A stretch of 64,000 bases of DNA from Arthrobacter sp. SLBN-112 (lineage in GTDB: Bacteria; Actinomycetota; Actinomycetes; Actinomycetales; Micrococcaceae): NCBI RefSeq assembly GCF_030944625.1, contig NZ_JAUSXY010000001.1:310001-374000 (forward strand), written 5' to 3'. Below, piece by piece: positions 29,985 through 38,165 of this stretch. Both the position numbers and the translations under genes were made by a program. How positions within the stretch are numbered: the stretch's first letter is position 1; each line of letters begins with the position of its first letter. The notes beneath the pieces were generated by a model. That model made no database searches. It had not been told where the DNA came from and worked only from the letters and a program-made list of their open reading frames with translations.

Positions 29985-31127
29985 TCAGGCAGGCTTGCGC
30001 GCCCTGGTGCTGGTCTTTGCGGGCGGCTTGTTGTCTGCTGTGCCGGCGGATTTGGTGGTGGAGGATTTGGTGCCTGTGGCTTTGGCAGCAGTCTTGGCCG
30101 CCGGCTTCGCGGCAGCCTTGGTGGCGGGGGCCTTGCCGGCCTGCCTCGTGGCGGCCGGCTTTGCATCGTCCGTACCTGTCTTGGCGGCCGTCCTGGAGGC
30201 CGTTGTCCTGGAGGAGGCCGTCCTGGTGCTGGCGCTCCCGGACGCGGCCGCCTTGGTGCCGGCTGCCTTGCGTGCGGGCTTGGCAGGTTCTTCTTCCCCG
30301 GTGTCCGCGCCGCCGTCGGAATCCCCGCCGGCGGCAGCCCCGCCGCGCTTCCGGTCCAGGCTCCGCTTGAGGGCCTCCATGAGGTCGATGACTTCGCCCT
30401 TGCCCCCCTCGCCGGCTTCGACGCCGAAGGTCTCCTCCGTGTCTAGCGATTCGCCCTGTTCGAGCTTGGCCTCGATGAGCTGGCGGAGCTGCACCTGGTA
30501 GTCATCCGTGAAGGAGGCGGGCTCGAAGTCGGCAGCCATGGACTCCACCAAAGCCGCGGACATGTCGCGTTCCTGGGCCGAGATCCTGATGTCGGCGTCA
30601 AGGGACGGGAAGCTGGCTTCCCGCACCTCATCAGGCCAGAGGAGCGACTGCAGCACCAGCACGTCGTCCTTGATCCGCAGGGCCCCCAGCCGCGTCTTCT
30701 CCCGCAGCGCGAACTGGACGATCGCCACCCGGTCCGTGTCCTCCAAGGCCCGGCGCAGCAGGACATATGCCTTGGGCGACTTGGAATCCGGCTCCAGGTA
30801 GTAGCTCTTCTCGAACATCATGGGTTCGAGCTGTTCGGACGGCACGAATTGCACCACCTCGATCTCGTGGCTGTTCTCGGCCGGAATGGACTTGAGCTCC
30901 TCCTTGGACAGCACCACGGTGCGGCCGTCCTCCTCGAACGCCTTCTCAATGTCCGAGTAGTCCACCACCTCGCCGCAGACCTCGCACCGGCGCTGGTAGC
31001 GGATCCTTCCGCCGTCGGCGTTGTGGACCTGGTGCAGACTGATGTCATGATCCTCAGTGGCGCTGTAGACCTTCACAGGCACGTTGACCAGCCCGAACGC
31101 GATGGCACCCTTCCAGATGGCTCTCAT
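29985..31127 (-). CDS. ku: Non-homologous end-joining protein Ku
   Basis: 380 aa. Homodimeric Ku ring that binds DNA ends and recruits LigD. The core (residues 1 to about 265) is clear: MRAIWKGAIAFGLVNVPVKV, YQRRCEVCGEVVDYSDIEKA, KSYYLEPDSKSPKAYVLLRR, SLLWPDEVREASFPSLDADI. A tail of about 115 residues is Ala/Lys/Thr-rich with repeated AAK and TKA units, like the basic tails that bind DNA in some actinobacterial Ku. The frame is open upstream but the conserved Met at 31127 is taken. It is divergent from ligD with 40 bp between starts. Confidence 0.95.
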   Translation of the reverse strand: MRAIWKGAIAFGLVNVPVKVYSATEDHDISLHQVHNADGGRIRYQRRCEVCGEVVDYSDIEKAFEEDGRTVVLSKEELKSIPAENSHEIEVVQFVPSEQLEPMMFEKSYYLEPDSKSPKAYVLLRRALEDTDRVAIVQFALREKTRLGALRIKDDVLVLQSLLWPDEVREASFPSLDADIRISAQERDMSAALVESMAADFEPASFTDDYQVQLRQLIEAKLEQGESLDTEETFGVEAGEGGKGEVIDLMEALKRSLDRKRGGAAAGGDSDGGADTGEEEPAKPARKAAGTKAAASGSASTRTASSRTTASRTAAKTGTDDAKPAATRQAGKAPATKAAAKPAAKTAAKATGTKSSTTKSAGTADNKPPAKTSTRARKPA

Positions 31128-31167
31128 TCCTACAGTCAACATCAGAGCGGGCCGGAGGTGAAGACCT

Positions 31168-33660
31168 GTGGCCGGCAGTAGGGAACGTGTCCGGGTGGCG
31201 GGGCGCGAATTGACGCTCACCAACCTGGACAAAATCATCTATCCGGAGACCGGCACCACCAAGGCTGACGTGCTGGCCTACTACGCAGCGGTGGCCCACG
31301 TCCTGATCCCGGCGGCGGCAAACCGTCCGGCCACCCGCAAGAGATGGGTCAACGGGGTGGGCACGGCGGACAAGCCCGGCGAGGTGTTCTTCCAGAAGGA
31401 CCTGGAGGACTCCGCCCCTGGTTGGCTGCCGCGGGCCGCGATCACCCATAAGGACCGGACCATCCACTACCCCTTGGTCAATGACGCCGCCACGCTGACG
31501 TGGTTCGGCCAGATCAATTCCCTTGAAATCCACGTGCCGCAGTGGCGGGTGGATGCGCACGGCAACCAGCTGAACCCGGACCGGCTGGTGCTGGACCTGG
31601 ACCCGGGCGAGGGGGCGGGCCTGCCGGAATGCCGCGAGGTGGCACTGCTGGCCAGGTCCATCCTGGAGGACGTGGGACTGGAGCCCGTGCCGGTCACCAG
31701 TGGCAGCAAGGGCATCCACCTCTACGCCGCGCTTGACGGTTCCCAGACCTCGGACCAGATCTCAGCTTTCGCCCGGGAACTGGCCCGGGCGCTCGAGGCG
31801 GACCACCCGGACCTCGCGGTCAGCGACATGAAGAAGACGCTCCGCAAGGGCAAGGTGCTGGTGGACTGGAGCCAGAACAACGCGGCGAAAACCACTGTGG
31901 TCCCGTACTCGTTGCGGGGCCGCCCCACGCCCATGGTGGCCGCACCGCGGACGTGGCGGGAAATCGAGTCTCCCCGGCTGAAGCACCTGGACTACCAGGA
32001 GGTGCTGCGGCGGGTGCGGGACGGCAAGGACCCGTTCGCCGTCGTCGTCAACGCTGCGGCCGGCGCGGAGCAACAGGAGGACGGGCACGACGGCGACCCC
32101 CGACTGGGCGCGTACCGCTCCATGCGGGACCCCCAGGCGACGCCGGAACCTTTCGCGGGCATCCCGACGGGCGGGAACGCGTTCGTCATCCAGGAACACC
32201 ACGCCAGCCGGCTGCACTGGGACCTGCGCCTGGAGCACGAGGGCGTCATGGCGTCCTGGGCGTTGCCCAAGGGTGTCCCGGAATCCGGCGGCAAGAACCA
32301 TTTGGCGGTCCAGACCGAGGACCATCCGATGGACTACCTCACCTTCCACGGGACCATTCCCAAAGGGCAGTACGGGGCCGGCGAGATGACCATCTGGGAC
32401 ACCGGCACCTATGAACTGCACAAGTGGATCAACGGCAAGGAAGTCATCGTCACCCTGACCGGATCCGACGGCGGCGGGCTGGGCGGCGCCAGGAAACTCG
32501 CACTCATCCACACCGGCCGCGGCCAGGGCAAGGACGCGGAAAAACAGTGGCTCATCCACCTGATGGACCCGGAACACCCGGGTGGACGACGACGGCACGC
32601 GGCCCAGGCAGTAACAGAGCCTTCCCCGGAAGCCGGCGCGGGCGAAACGGCCCAGGCTGCGGGGGCCGCCCGGGCCGCGGAGCCCACCACGGAGACGTCC
32701 GCAGACCCCGCCGAGTACCGGCCCATGATGGCGACGGCGGGCACCGAGGCAGACCTGCGCGGCAGCACATGGCAGTACGAACTCAAGTGGGACGGGGTCC
32801 GGGCCATCCTGGTGGCTGACACGGAGAAGATCCGCATCCTGAGCCGCAACGGCAACGACGTCACCAAGACCTACCCGGAGCTCACGGACCGCGCCTGCTG
32901 GCCGGAGCAGCCGTTCGTGGCCGACGGCGAGATCATCGCCGTCGGGCCCGGCGGCAGGCCCGACTTTGGACTCCTGCAGGGCCGGATGAAACTCACCCGG
33001 GCCGCCGACGTCGCCAAGGCCCGCACCGCCATCCCCGTGCGGCTGATGCTGTTCGACCTCCTCTTCGAAGACGGGAAGGACCTGCGGCGCCTGCCGCTCA
33101 GCCAGCGGCGCCGGCGGCTGGAGGAGTTCTTCCGGCCGTCAGACTGTCCGGTGGACCTGTCAATGGTGCTGGACGAACCCGTGGGGCTCCTCCTCGAAAG
33201 CGCCAGGGAACTGGGCCTCGAAGGGGTGATGGCCAAACGGACCGACAGCCGCTACGTGACCGGGCAGCGGACCCGGACCTGGGTCAAACTCAAGTTTGAG
33301 CAGACCCAGGAAGTGGTGGTGGGCGGCTGGCGGCCGGGGAAAGGCGGGCGGGAGGAGACGGTGGGCTCACTGCTGGTGGGGATACCGGATGGAGACAAAC
33401 TGCAGTACGTGGGCCGGGTTGGCAGTGGTTTCAGTACCCGCGAACTCTCGGAACTGCGGCAAACCGTGGAACGGCTGGGCCGGAAGACGTCCCCGTTCCA
33501 TGACGTCCCCCGGCCGGACGCAGCCGACGCGCACTGGGTGGCCCCGGACCTGGTGGGCGAGGTGACCTACAGCGAGTGGACCGGGCCGGGCCGGCTGCGG
33601 CACCCGCGGTGGCGGGGCTGGCGCGTGGACAAGGACCCGGCGGAGGTGGTCCGGGAATGA
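31168..33660 (+). CDS. ligD: Multifunctional ATP-dependent DNA ligase LigD
   Basis: 830 aa with the mycobacterial order polymerase - phosphoesterase - ligase. Polymerase/primase at about 1-300 (TLTNLDKIIYPETGTTKADV, VLDLDPGEGAG, SGSKGIHLYA). 3'-phosphoesterase at about 325-480 (FVIQEHHASRLHWDLRLEHE, TFHGTIPKGQYGAGEM). Ligase at about 515-830 with catalytic Lys 540 in ELKWDGVRAI and FVADGEIIAVGP. Repairs double-strand breaks together with Ku. The GTG start has GGAGGTG 7 nt upstream. A long Ala/Glu linker separates phosphoesterase and ligase. A 44-bp palindrome follows the stop. Confidence 0.96.
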   Translation: MAGSRERVRVAGRELTLTNLDKIIYPETGTTKADVLAYYAAVAHVLIPAAANRPATRKRWVNGVGTADKPGEVFFQKDLEDSAPGWLPRAAITHKDRTIHYPLVNDAATLTWFGQINSLEIHVPQWRVDAHGNQLNPDRLVLDLDPGEGAGLPECREVALLARSILEDVGLEPVPVTSGSKGIHLYAALDGSQTSDQISAFARELARALEADHPDLAVSDMKKTLRKGKVLVDWSQNNAAKTTVVPYSLRGRPTPMVAAPRTWREIESPRLKHLDYQEVLRRVRDGKDPFAVVVNAAAGAEQQEDGHDGDPRLGAYRSMRDPQATPEPFAGIPTGGNAFVIQEHHASRLHWDLRLEHEGVMASWALPKGVPESGGKNHLAVQTEDHPMDYLTFHGTIPKGQYGAGEMTIWDTGTYELHKWINGKEVIVTLTGSDGGGLGGARKLALIHTGRGQGKDAEKQWLIHLMDPEHPGGRRRHAAQAVTEPSPEAGAGETAQAAGAARAAEPTTETSADPAEYRPMMATAGTEADLRGSTWQYELKWDGVRAILVADTEKIRILSRNGNDVTKTYPELTDRACWPEQPFVADGEIIAVGPGGRPDFGLLQGRMKLTRAADVAKARTAIPVRLMLFDLLFEDGKDLRRLPLSQRRRRLEEFFRPSDCPVDLSMVLDEPVGLLLESARELGLEGVMAKRTDSRYVTGQRTRTWVKLKFEQTQEVVVGGWRPGKGGREETVGSLLVGIPDGDKLQYVGRVGSGFSTRELSELRQTVERLGRKTSPFHDVPRPDAADAHWVAPDLVGEVTYSEWTGPGRLRHPRWRGWRVDKDPAEVVRE

Positions 33661-33699
33661 TGACCCCGTTTCCGACGCCAAAGGCCGCCGGCGACGCAG

Positions 33700-33743
33700 A
33701 AATTACCTGGCGCCCACGAAATTTTCGGGGCGCCAGGTAATTT
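33700..33743. repeat. 44-bp near-perfect palindrome after ligD
   Basis: 16-bp arms AAATTACCTGGCGCCC and GGGCGCCAGGTAATTT around ACGAAATTTTCG, which is itself nearly symmetrical. Outer GACGCA and TGCGTGTC extend the pairing imperfectly. It could terminate ligD and the convergent small gene, or be a dispersed palindromic element; its A/T ends differ from the flanks. Confidence 0.7.
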
Positions 33744-33777
33744 GCGTGTCGATTCGTAAGTGGCCGTTGCCGGACCG

Positions 33778-34035
33778 CTACGAGGAGTGCGGCATCTGCG
33801 GCCGGCCGGTCCTGTGGACGGCCGTTACGGCTGCCTCGTGGCCCATTCGTCCGTGGCCGGCACCCCGGTCCTTCGGGTGCCGTCGCTTGCCGCTGCCGTC
33901 CGGCCATGCATTCTGCTGTGCCACGGGGATGGCCCCGGTTGTCGCGGGACCCGGGGTGACCGGTGCGTCCATGGCAGCAGCAAGGTGGTCGGCCACCTCT
34001 GGCCTGATGTGGAACTGGTTGGAGTTTTCACCCAT
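33778..34035 (-). CDS. Hypothetical small protein (85 aa)
   Basis: Not recognised. From ATG 34035 the product begins MGENSNQFHIRPEVADHLAA, is Pro/Gly/His-rich in the second half and ends RTGRPQMPHSS. Support: GAAGGGAAG stands about 8 nt upstream, and third codon positions are mostly G/C as in real genes here. It converges with ligD across the palindrome. Frames on the other strand have no ribosome site. The protein could be spurious. Confidence 0.5.
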   Translation of the reverse strand: MGENSNQFHIRPEVADHLAAAMDAPVTPGPATTGAIPVAQQNAWPDGSGKRRHPKDRGAGHGRMGHEAAVTAVHRTGRPQMPHSS

Positions 34036-34469
34036 TTGTTTCTTCCCTTCTTTCCTTCGTTCTTCCTTGAAACGAAACGCCGGCTGGAGCGCCCGGGCGT
34101 GCGCGGACAATTACCCGAAAAGAAGTGTTTTCATCGCTCTACCATAGGCACGTCGAGGACTCCTGTGAACCCCTCCAAAGGCGGTGACCGCGCTCACTTC
34201 CGCGGGCATTATCACCAAAAAATGGAACCTGAAACGGTTTCGGATGGAAAAGTTTTGGGAAGTGCACCGTTGATCAGCCTGCTTCCCAGTCGTAGCGCGG
34301 GAAAACGCGGGACAAAATTCTTCGGATCCGGCCCCTGGACGGCCCCAAAAGGGCGCACCCTACGCCATGAAACTGTCGCCACGCCACAGGGATCCCGTAA
34401 AATTGAAGGCCTGCCCGGAGCGGGGCAGCTACAAGTCGCAAGCAATTGACCTCCATAGGAGTCGCCCAA
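34036..34469. other. 434-bp intergenic region before the MHS transporter
   Basis: No gene supported. It contains an A/T-richer stretch with the symmetrical CTGAAACGGTTTCGG (34230-34244), which may be a regulator site, and GCGGGAAAACGCGGGACAAAA (first 20 bases shown in two halves: GCGGGAAAAC, GCGGGACAAA), a short direct repeat. The length suggests a leader or upstream control region for the transporter. Confidence 0.35.
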
Positions 34470-36059
34470 ATGCCCACAGACCGAAGCAGTATCAACTTCC
34501 CAGCAGGCGCCCGGAACGCCAGCGGAACAGACCCGATTGCCGCCACGGCAGCCAAGAAGCCCAGGCTCCTGCCGCGCCGTCGGCTGAAGGAATCCGACGT
34601 TAACGTTGTTGACCAGCCGATGCTTAAGAAAGCACTCGGCGGAACCATCGTGGGTAATACGATGGAATGGTACGACGTCGGTGTGTTCGGCTACCTGATC
34701 ACCACCATGGGTCCGGTGTTCCTGCCTGAGGCTGACAAGTCCGTCCAGACCCTGTTCCTGCTCGGCACCTTCGCCGCCACTTTCATCGCCCGCCCCCTCG
34801 GTGGAGTTGTGTTCGGCTGGCTCGGCGACAAGATCGGCCGCCAGAAGGTCCTCGCCGCGACGCTCATGATCATGGCGGCCAGCACTTTCGCCGTCGGACT
34901 CCTGCCGGGTTACGCCCAGATCGGCATTTGGGCTGCGGTCCTGCTGGTCCTGTTCAAGGTAATCCAGGGCTTCTCCACCGGCGGCGAGTACGCCGGTGCC
35001 ACAACCTTCGTAAGCGAGTACGCCCCTGACAAACGGCGCGGATTCTTTGCCAGCTTCCTGGATATGGGCAGCTACCTCGGCTTCGCCGCCGGCGCCGCCC
35101 TTGTGTCCGTACTGCAGCTGACCCTCGGCCAGGACACCATGGAGCAGTGGGGCTGGCGCATTCCGTTCCTGCTGGCCGGTCCGCTGGGCCTGATTGCCGT
35201 TTACTTCCGGAGCAAGATCGAGGAATCCCCCCAGTTCCAGGCCACCCTGGATGCCCAGGAGAACCTCGCCAAGGATGCCGCCGCCGGTGACATGGCCGCG
35301 TCCAAGGGCCCCGTGGGCATCGTGAAGGCCTACTGGCGCTCCATCATCGTCGCCATGATCCTGGTAGCCGCGGCCAACACGGCCGGCTACGCCCTGACGT
35401 CGTACATGCCGACCTACCTGACCGAGTCCAAGGGCTACGACGAGGTGCACGGCACCCTGCTGACCATCCCCGTGCTGGTCATCATGAGCCTGTGCATCCC
35501 GCTGACCGGCAAGCTCTCCGACCGGATCGGCCGCCGCCCCGTGCTGTGGATCGGCGCCCTCAGCACTGTCGTCCTGGCCGCCCCCGCATTCCTCCTGATC
35601 GGTGTCGGCGAGATCTGGTCCACGTTGGCAGGCCTCGCCCTGATCGCCTTCCCGGTGACGTTCTACGTGGCCAACCTGGCGTCGGCACTCCCGGCCCAGT
35701 TCCCGACGGCCAGCCGCTACGGTGCCATGGGCATCGCATACAACTTCTCTGTGGCCATCTTCGGCGGGACCACCCCGTTCATCGTTGCCGCCCTGATTAA
35801 CGCCACCGGCAACGACATGATGCCGGCCTATTACCTGATGGCCACTTCGGCGATCGGGGCAGTGGCGATCTACTTCCTGAAGGAATCCGCCCAGATGCCG
35901 CTGCCGGGCTCCATGCCCAGCGTTGACACCCAGGCTGAGGCTAAGGAATTGGTGGCCACCCAGGATGAGAACCCCCTGATCAACCTGGACGAACTGCCGT
36001 TCGAGACCCAGGACGCGACTGATGCCGACATCCGCCGCGAGGTTCCGGCCGGAGCCTAA
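34470..36059 (+). CDS. MHS-family MFS transporter (ProP-like)
   Basis: 529 aa with 12 predicted membrane segments and hydrophilic tails of about 55 (N) and 55 (C) residues. The metabolite:H+ symporter signature is present: GGTIVGNTMEWYDVGVFGYL, ARPLGGVVFGWLGDKIGRQK, FKVIQGFSTGGEYAGATTFV, and GKLSDRIGRRPVLW in the second half. It most resembles proline/glycine-betaine symporters; substrate not determined. ATG 34470 has AGGAG 8 nt upstream, while an in-frame TTG 24 nt earlier would place the ribosome site inside the gene and is rejected. Confidence 0.9.
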   Translation: MPTDRSSINFPAGARNASGTDPIAATAAKKPRLLPRRRLKESDVNVVDQPMLKKALGGTIVGNTMEWYDVGVFGYLITTMGPVFLPEADKSVQTLFLLGTFAATFIARPLGGVVFGWLGDKIGRQKVLAATLMIMAASTFAVGLLPGYAQIGIWAAVLLVLFKVIQGFSTGGEYAGATTFVSEYAPDKRRGFFASFLDMGSYLGFAAGAALVSVLQLTLGQDTMEQWGWRIPFLLAGPLGLIAVYFRSKIEESPQFQATLDAQENLAKDAAAGDMAASKGPVGIVKAYWRSIIVAMILVAAANTAGYALTSYMPTYLTESKGYDEVHGTLLTIPVLVIMSLCIPLTGKLSDRIGRRPVLWIGALSTVVLAAPAFLLIGVGEIWSTLAGLALIAFPVTFYVANLASALPAQFPTASRYGAMGIAYNFSVAIFGGTTPFIVAALINATGNDMMPAYYLMATSAIGAVAIYFLKESAQMPLPGSMPSVDTQAEAKELVATQDENPLINLDELPFETQDATDADIRREVPAGA

Positions 36060-36270
36060 GCTCCCCCTGGGCATCCTTGCAGCCCACGCTCACAGGCCCG
36101 TTCCGTGGACTTCCTGCTGGAAGCACCGGGGCGGGCCTTGGCGTGGCCGCCGGATGTCCTTTTGTGTCCGCCTCCGCTGCGGCGAAATGACTCAGCCCAA
36201 TGCCTGGTGATACGTTCCCAAGGGCCCCTTAGGGCGTCGGCACGGCAATAATACGGAATGGGTTCGGGAC

Positions 36271-37410
36271 ATGAAGCGCGTCATGGAGCAGGTACGCGCA
36301 CTCCACCGGCTCGAGCCGGCCAACGCTGACCACCTAGCGGCGCTCCGGGTAGCGTTGAGCGTAGCCGTCCCCTCCCTGATCCTGCTGGCCATCGGCCGGA
36401 CGGACCTCATCATCTATGCCGTGTTCGGGGCCCTCACCGGAATGTACGGCCGCTCGGAGCCGCACCAGCTGCGCCTCCGCCACCAAAGCCAGGCCGCTTT
36501 GGTGCTGCTCAGCGGAGTGGCCGTGGGGGTCGCGCTGTCCGTCAACCACCTCCATTCCTGGTGGCTGGTGGCCGTGGAAGCCACCCTTGCGGGAGTGGGG
36601 TCCGTCTACGCAGACCGTGTGCGGTTGAAACCCAACGGGCCCTTCTTTGGCATCCTGGCCCTGGGAGCCTGCGCTTCCGTTCCGGCTGCGGTTCCCTGGC
36701 ACATTGCCATGCTCATCGCCGGCGGGTCGGCTTTGTTCTCCATCGCGGTGGGCTTCAGCGGCTGGATCCGGCGCAAGTCCTGGCAACCTGGCGCCACCAG
36801 GGCCGTGCCCCCTTCACCGGCCGGGCGGCGGAAACTGGTGGTCCACGCCGCAAGATACGTGACGGCGGTGGGTGCCGCCGGAACAATAGGCGTCCTCAGC
36901 GGCAGCGGCCACCCGCATTGGGCCATGGCCGCAGCAGCTGTGCCGCTCGCCGGCGCGGACCTTCCCAGCAGCGTCCGGCGCGGCATCCACCGCATCGTGG
37001 GGACGTTCCTTGGGCTGGCGGTGACCGCCGTCGTAATCCTTCCGGCCCCCTGGACGCTTGCCGGGCTGTACCCCGGTTTCCAGGAGCCTGTGCGCCAGGC
37101 CCAGGTCCTGGCCCTCCTGGTGATCCTGTTCCAGTTCGCCACCGAACTGTTCATGACCAGGCACTACGGTTTGGCGATGGTCTGGTTCACCCCGGTGATC
37201 CTGCTCATGACCCAGCTGGCCTCTCCTGTAGAACCGGGGGTCTTGATCCTGGAGCGGGCAGTGGAAACGCTGGTGGGCGCATTGCTGGGGATCCTGGTGG
37301 TGGTGGCGGTCCGGCGATCGGGGTCGCGAACGATGGCCTCCCTCGTGGGTCCGGCGCGGCTACCCCGGGTTGCGAACCGGCTTTGGTTTGCGCGCAGGTC
37401 CCGCCATTAG
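36271..37410 (+). CDS. FUSC-like integral membrane protein
   Basis: 379 aa. Two blocks of hydrophobic segments separated by a basic loop (WIRRKSWQPGATRAVPPSPA) give the tandem layout of FUSC/aromatic-acid-exporter-like proteins: RTDLIIYAVFGALTGMYGRS near the start and HPHWAMAAAAVPLAGADLPS followed by GIHRIVGTFLGLAVTAVVIL. Likely an exporter or envelope protein; substrate unknown. The 211-bp upstream gap holds nothing recognisable. Its last 51 bp overlap the convergent SDR gene. Confidence 0.75.
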   Translation: MKRVMEQVRALHRLEPANADHLAALRVALSVAVPSLILLAIGRTDLIIYAVFGALTGMYGRSEPHQLRLRHQSQAALVLLSGVAVGVALSVNHLHSWWLVAVEATLAGVGSVYADRVRLKPNGPFFGILALGACASVPAAVPWHIAMLIAGGSALFSIAVGFSGWIRRKSWQPGATRAVPPSPAGRRKLVVHAARYVTAVGAAGTIGVLSGSGHPHWAMAAAAVPLAGADLPSSVRRGIHRIVGTFLGLAVTAVVILPAPWTLAGLYPGFQEPVRQAQVLALLVILFQFATELFMTRHYGLAMVWFTPVILLMTQLASPVEPGVLILERAVETLVGALLGILVVVAVRRSGSRTMASLVGPARLPRVANRLWFARRSRH

Positions 37411-38139
37411 CCGCGCCGGCGCCAGCTTGGCCACGGCGGCCACCAGCTTGTAGCGCCTGGAAGGTATGGAGACCGCCTTGCCGCGCTCGTTGTCCGCCAG
37501 GCCCTCCCGCACCACCCGCTCCGCGCGCAGCCACGTCCAGGACGGGGCCACGGATTTGTCCATGCCCATCCGGTCGTGGAACTCCGTGTGCGTGAAACCC
37601 GGGCAAACCGCAGTGACCTTGATCCCGCGCTTGCGGTACGCCAGGTTGGCCCACCGGCTGAAACTGACCAGCCAGGCTTTCGCCGCCGAGTAGGTGCCGC
37701 GGGGAAGGAACGCGGCCACGCTGGCCACATTGATGATCCTGCCTTCCCCGCGCCCAAGCATCCCGCCCAGCGCCGCATGGGTGAGCACCATGGCCGTTTC
37801 CACGTGCAGCTTCAGGTGGTCTTTCTCCACCCCGACCGGGTTGTCCTCGAAGTTGTGCAGCAGCCCGATTCCGGCGTTGTTCACCAGGATCCCCACCGGG
37901 CGCCCGGCGTCCTGGAGGCGTTCGACGACGGCGGCGACGTCGGCGTCCCGCGTCAGGTCCGCGGGCAGCACCTCAGCCGTGGCCCCGTAGCGCCGGTGCA
38001 GGTCCGCCGCCGTTTCCTCCAGGCGCGAGGCGTTGCGCGCCACCAGGACCAGTTGGTGCCCCTGGGCCGCGAGCTGCTTGGCGAATTCGTATCCGAGCCC
38101 GGCGCTGGCCCCGGTGACAAGTGCGGTTGTTGGCGTCAT
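37360..38139 (-). CDS. Short-chain dehydrogenase/reductase
   Basis: 259 aa classical SDR. NAD(P) site TALVTGASAGLGYEFAKQLA (TGxxxGxG), then LVNNAGIGLLHNFED, catalytic Ser in NVASVAAFLPRG and the YSAAK Tyr-Lys pair, and the VCPGFTHTEFHDRMG loop. The C-terminal tail is basic (ARKPKPVR). ATG 38139 has TAGGCT 6 nt upstream and no Shine-Dalgarno, a leaderless start. It converges with and overlaps the FUSC-like gene by 51 bp. Substrate unknown. Confidence 0.92.
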   Translation of the reverse strand: MTPTTALVTGASAGLGYEFAKQLAAQGHQLVLVARNASRLEETAADLHRRYGATAEVLPADLTRDADVAAVVERLQDAGRPVGILVNNAGIGLLHNFEDNPVGVEKDHLKLHVETAMVLTHAALGGMLGRGEGRIINVASVAAFLPRGTYSAAKAWLVSFSRWANLAYRKRGIKVTAVCPGFTHTEFHDRMGMDKSVAPSWTWLRAERVVREGLADNERGKAVSIPSRRYKLVAAVAKLAPARLMAGPARKPKPVRNPG

Positions 38140-38145
38140 GCTGCA

Positions 38146-38151
38146 AGCCTA
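38146..38151 (-). promoter_or_regulatory. -10 box (TAGGCT) of a leaderless transcript
   Basis: TAGGCT, 6 nt (TGCAGC), then ATG 38139. It falls between the desD stop and the SDR start, giving the SDR its own promoter. Confidence 0.5.
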
Positions 38152-38165
38152 ACCAGCCGCTGGTG

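Noticed and set aside
34230..34244. CTGAAACGGTTTCGG as a LacI-type operator
   Set aside because: Odd-spaced centre does not fit the usual CG-centred LacI operators, and there is no regulator nearby; mentioned only as part of the intergenic region.
33746..34449. Plus-strand frames between ligD and the MHS transporter, one with a Cys-x-x-Cys-like start
   Set aside because: No ribosome site and poor composition; the minus-strand small gene in the same place is better supported.
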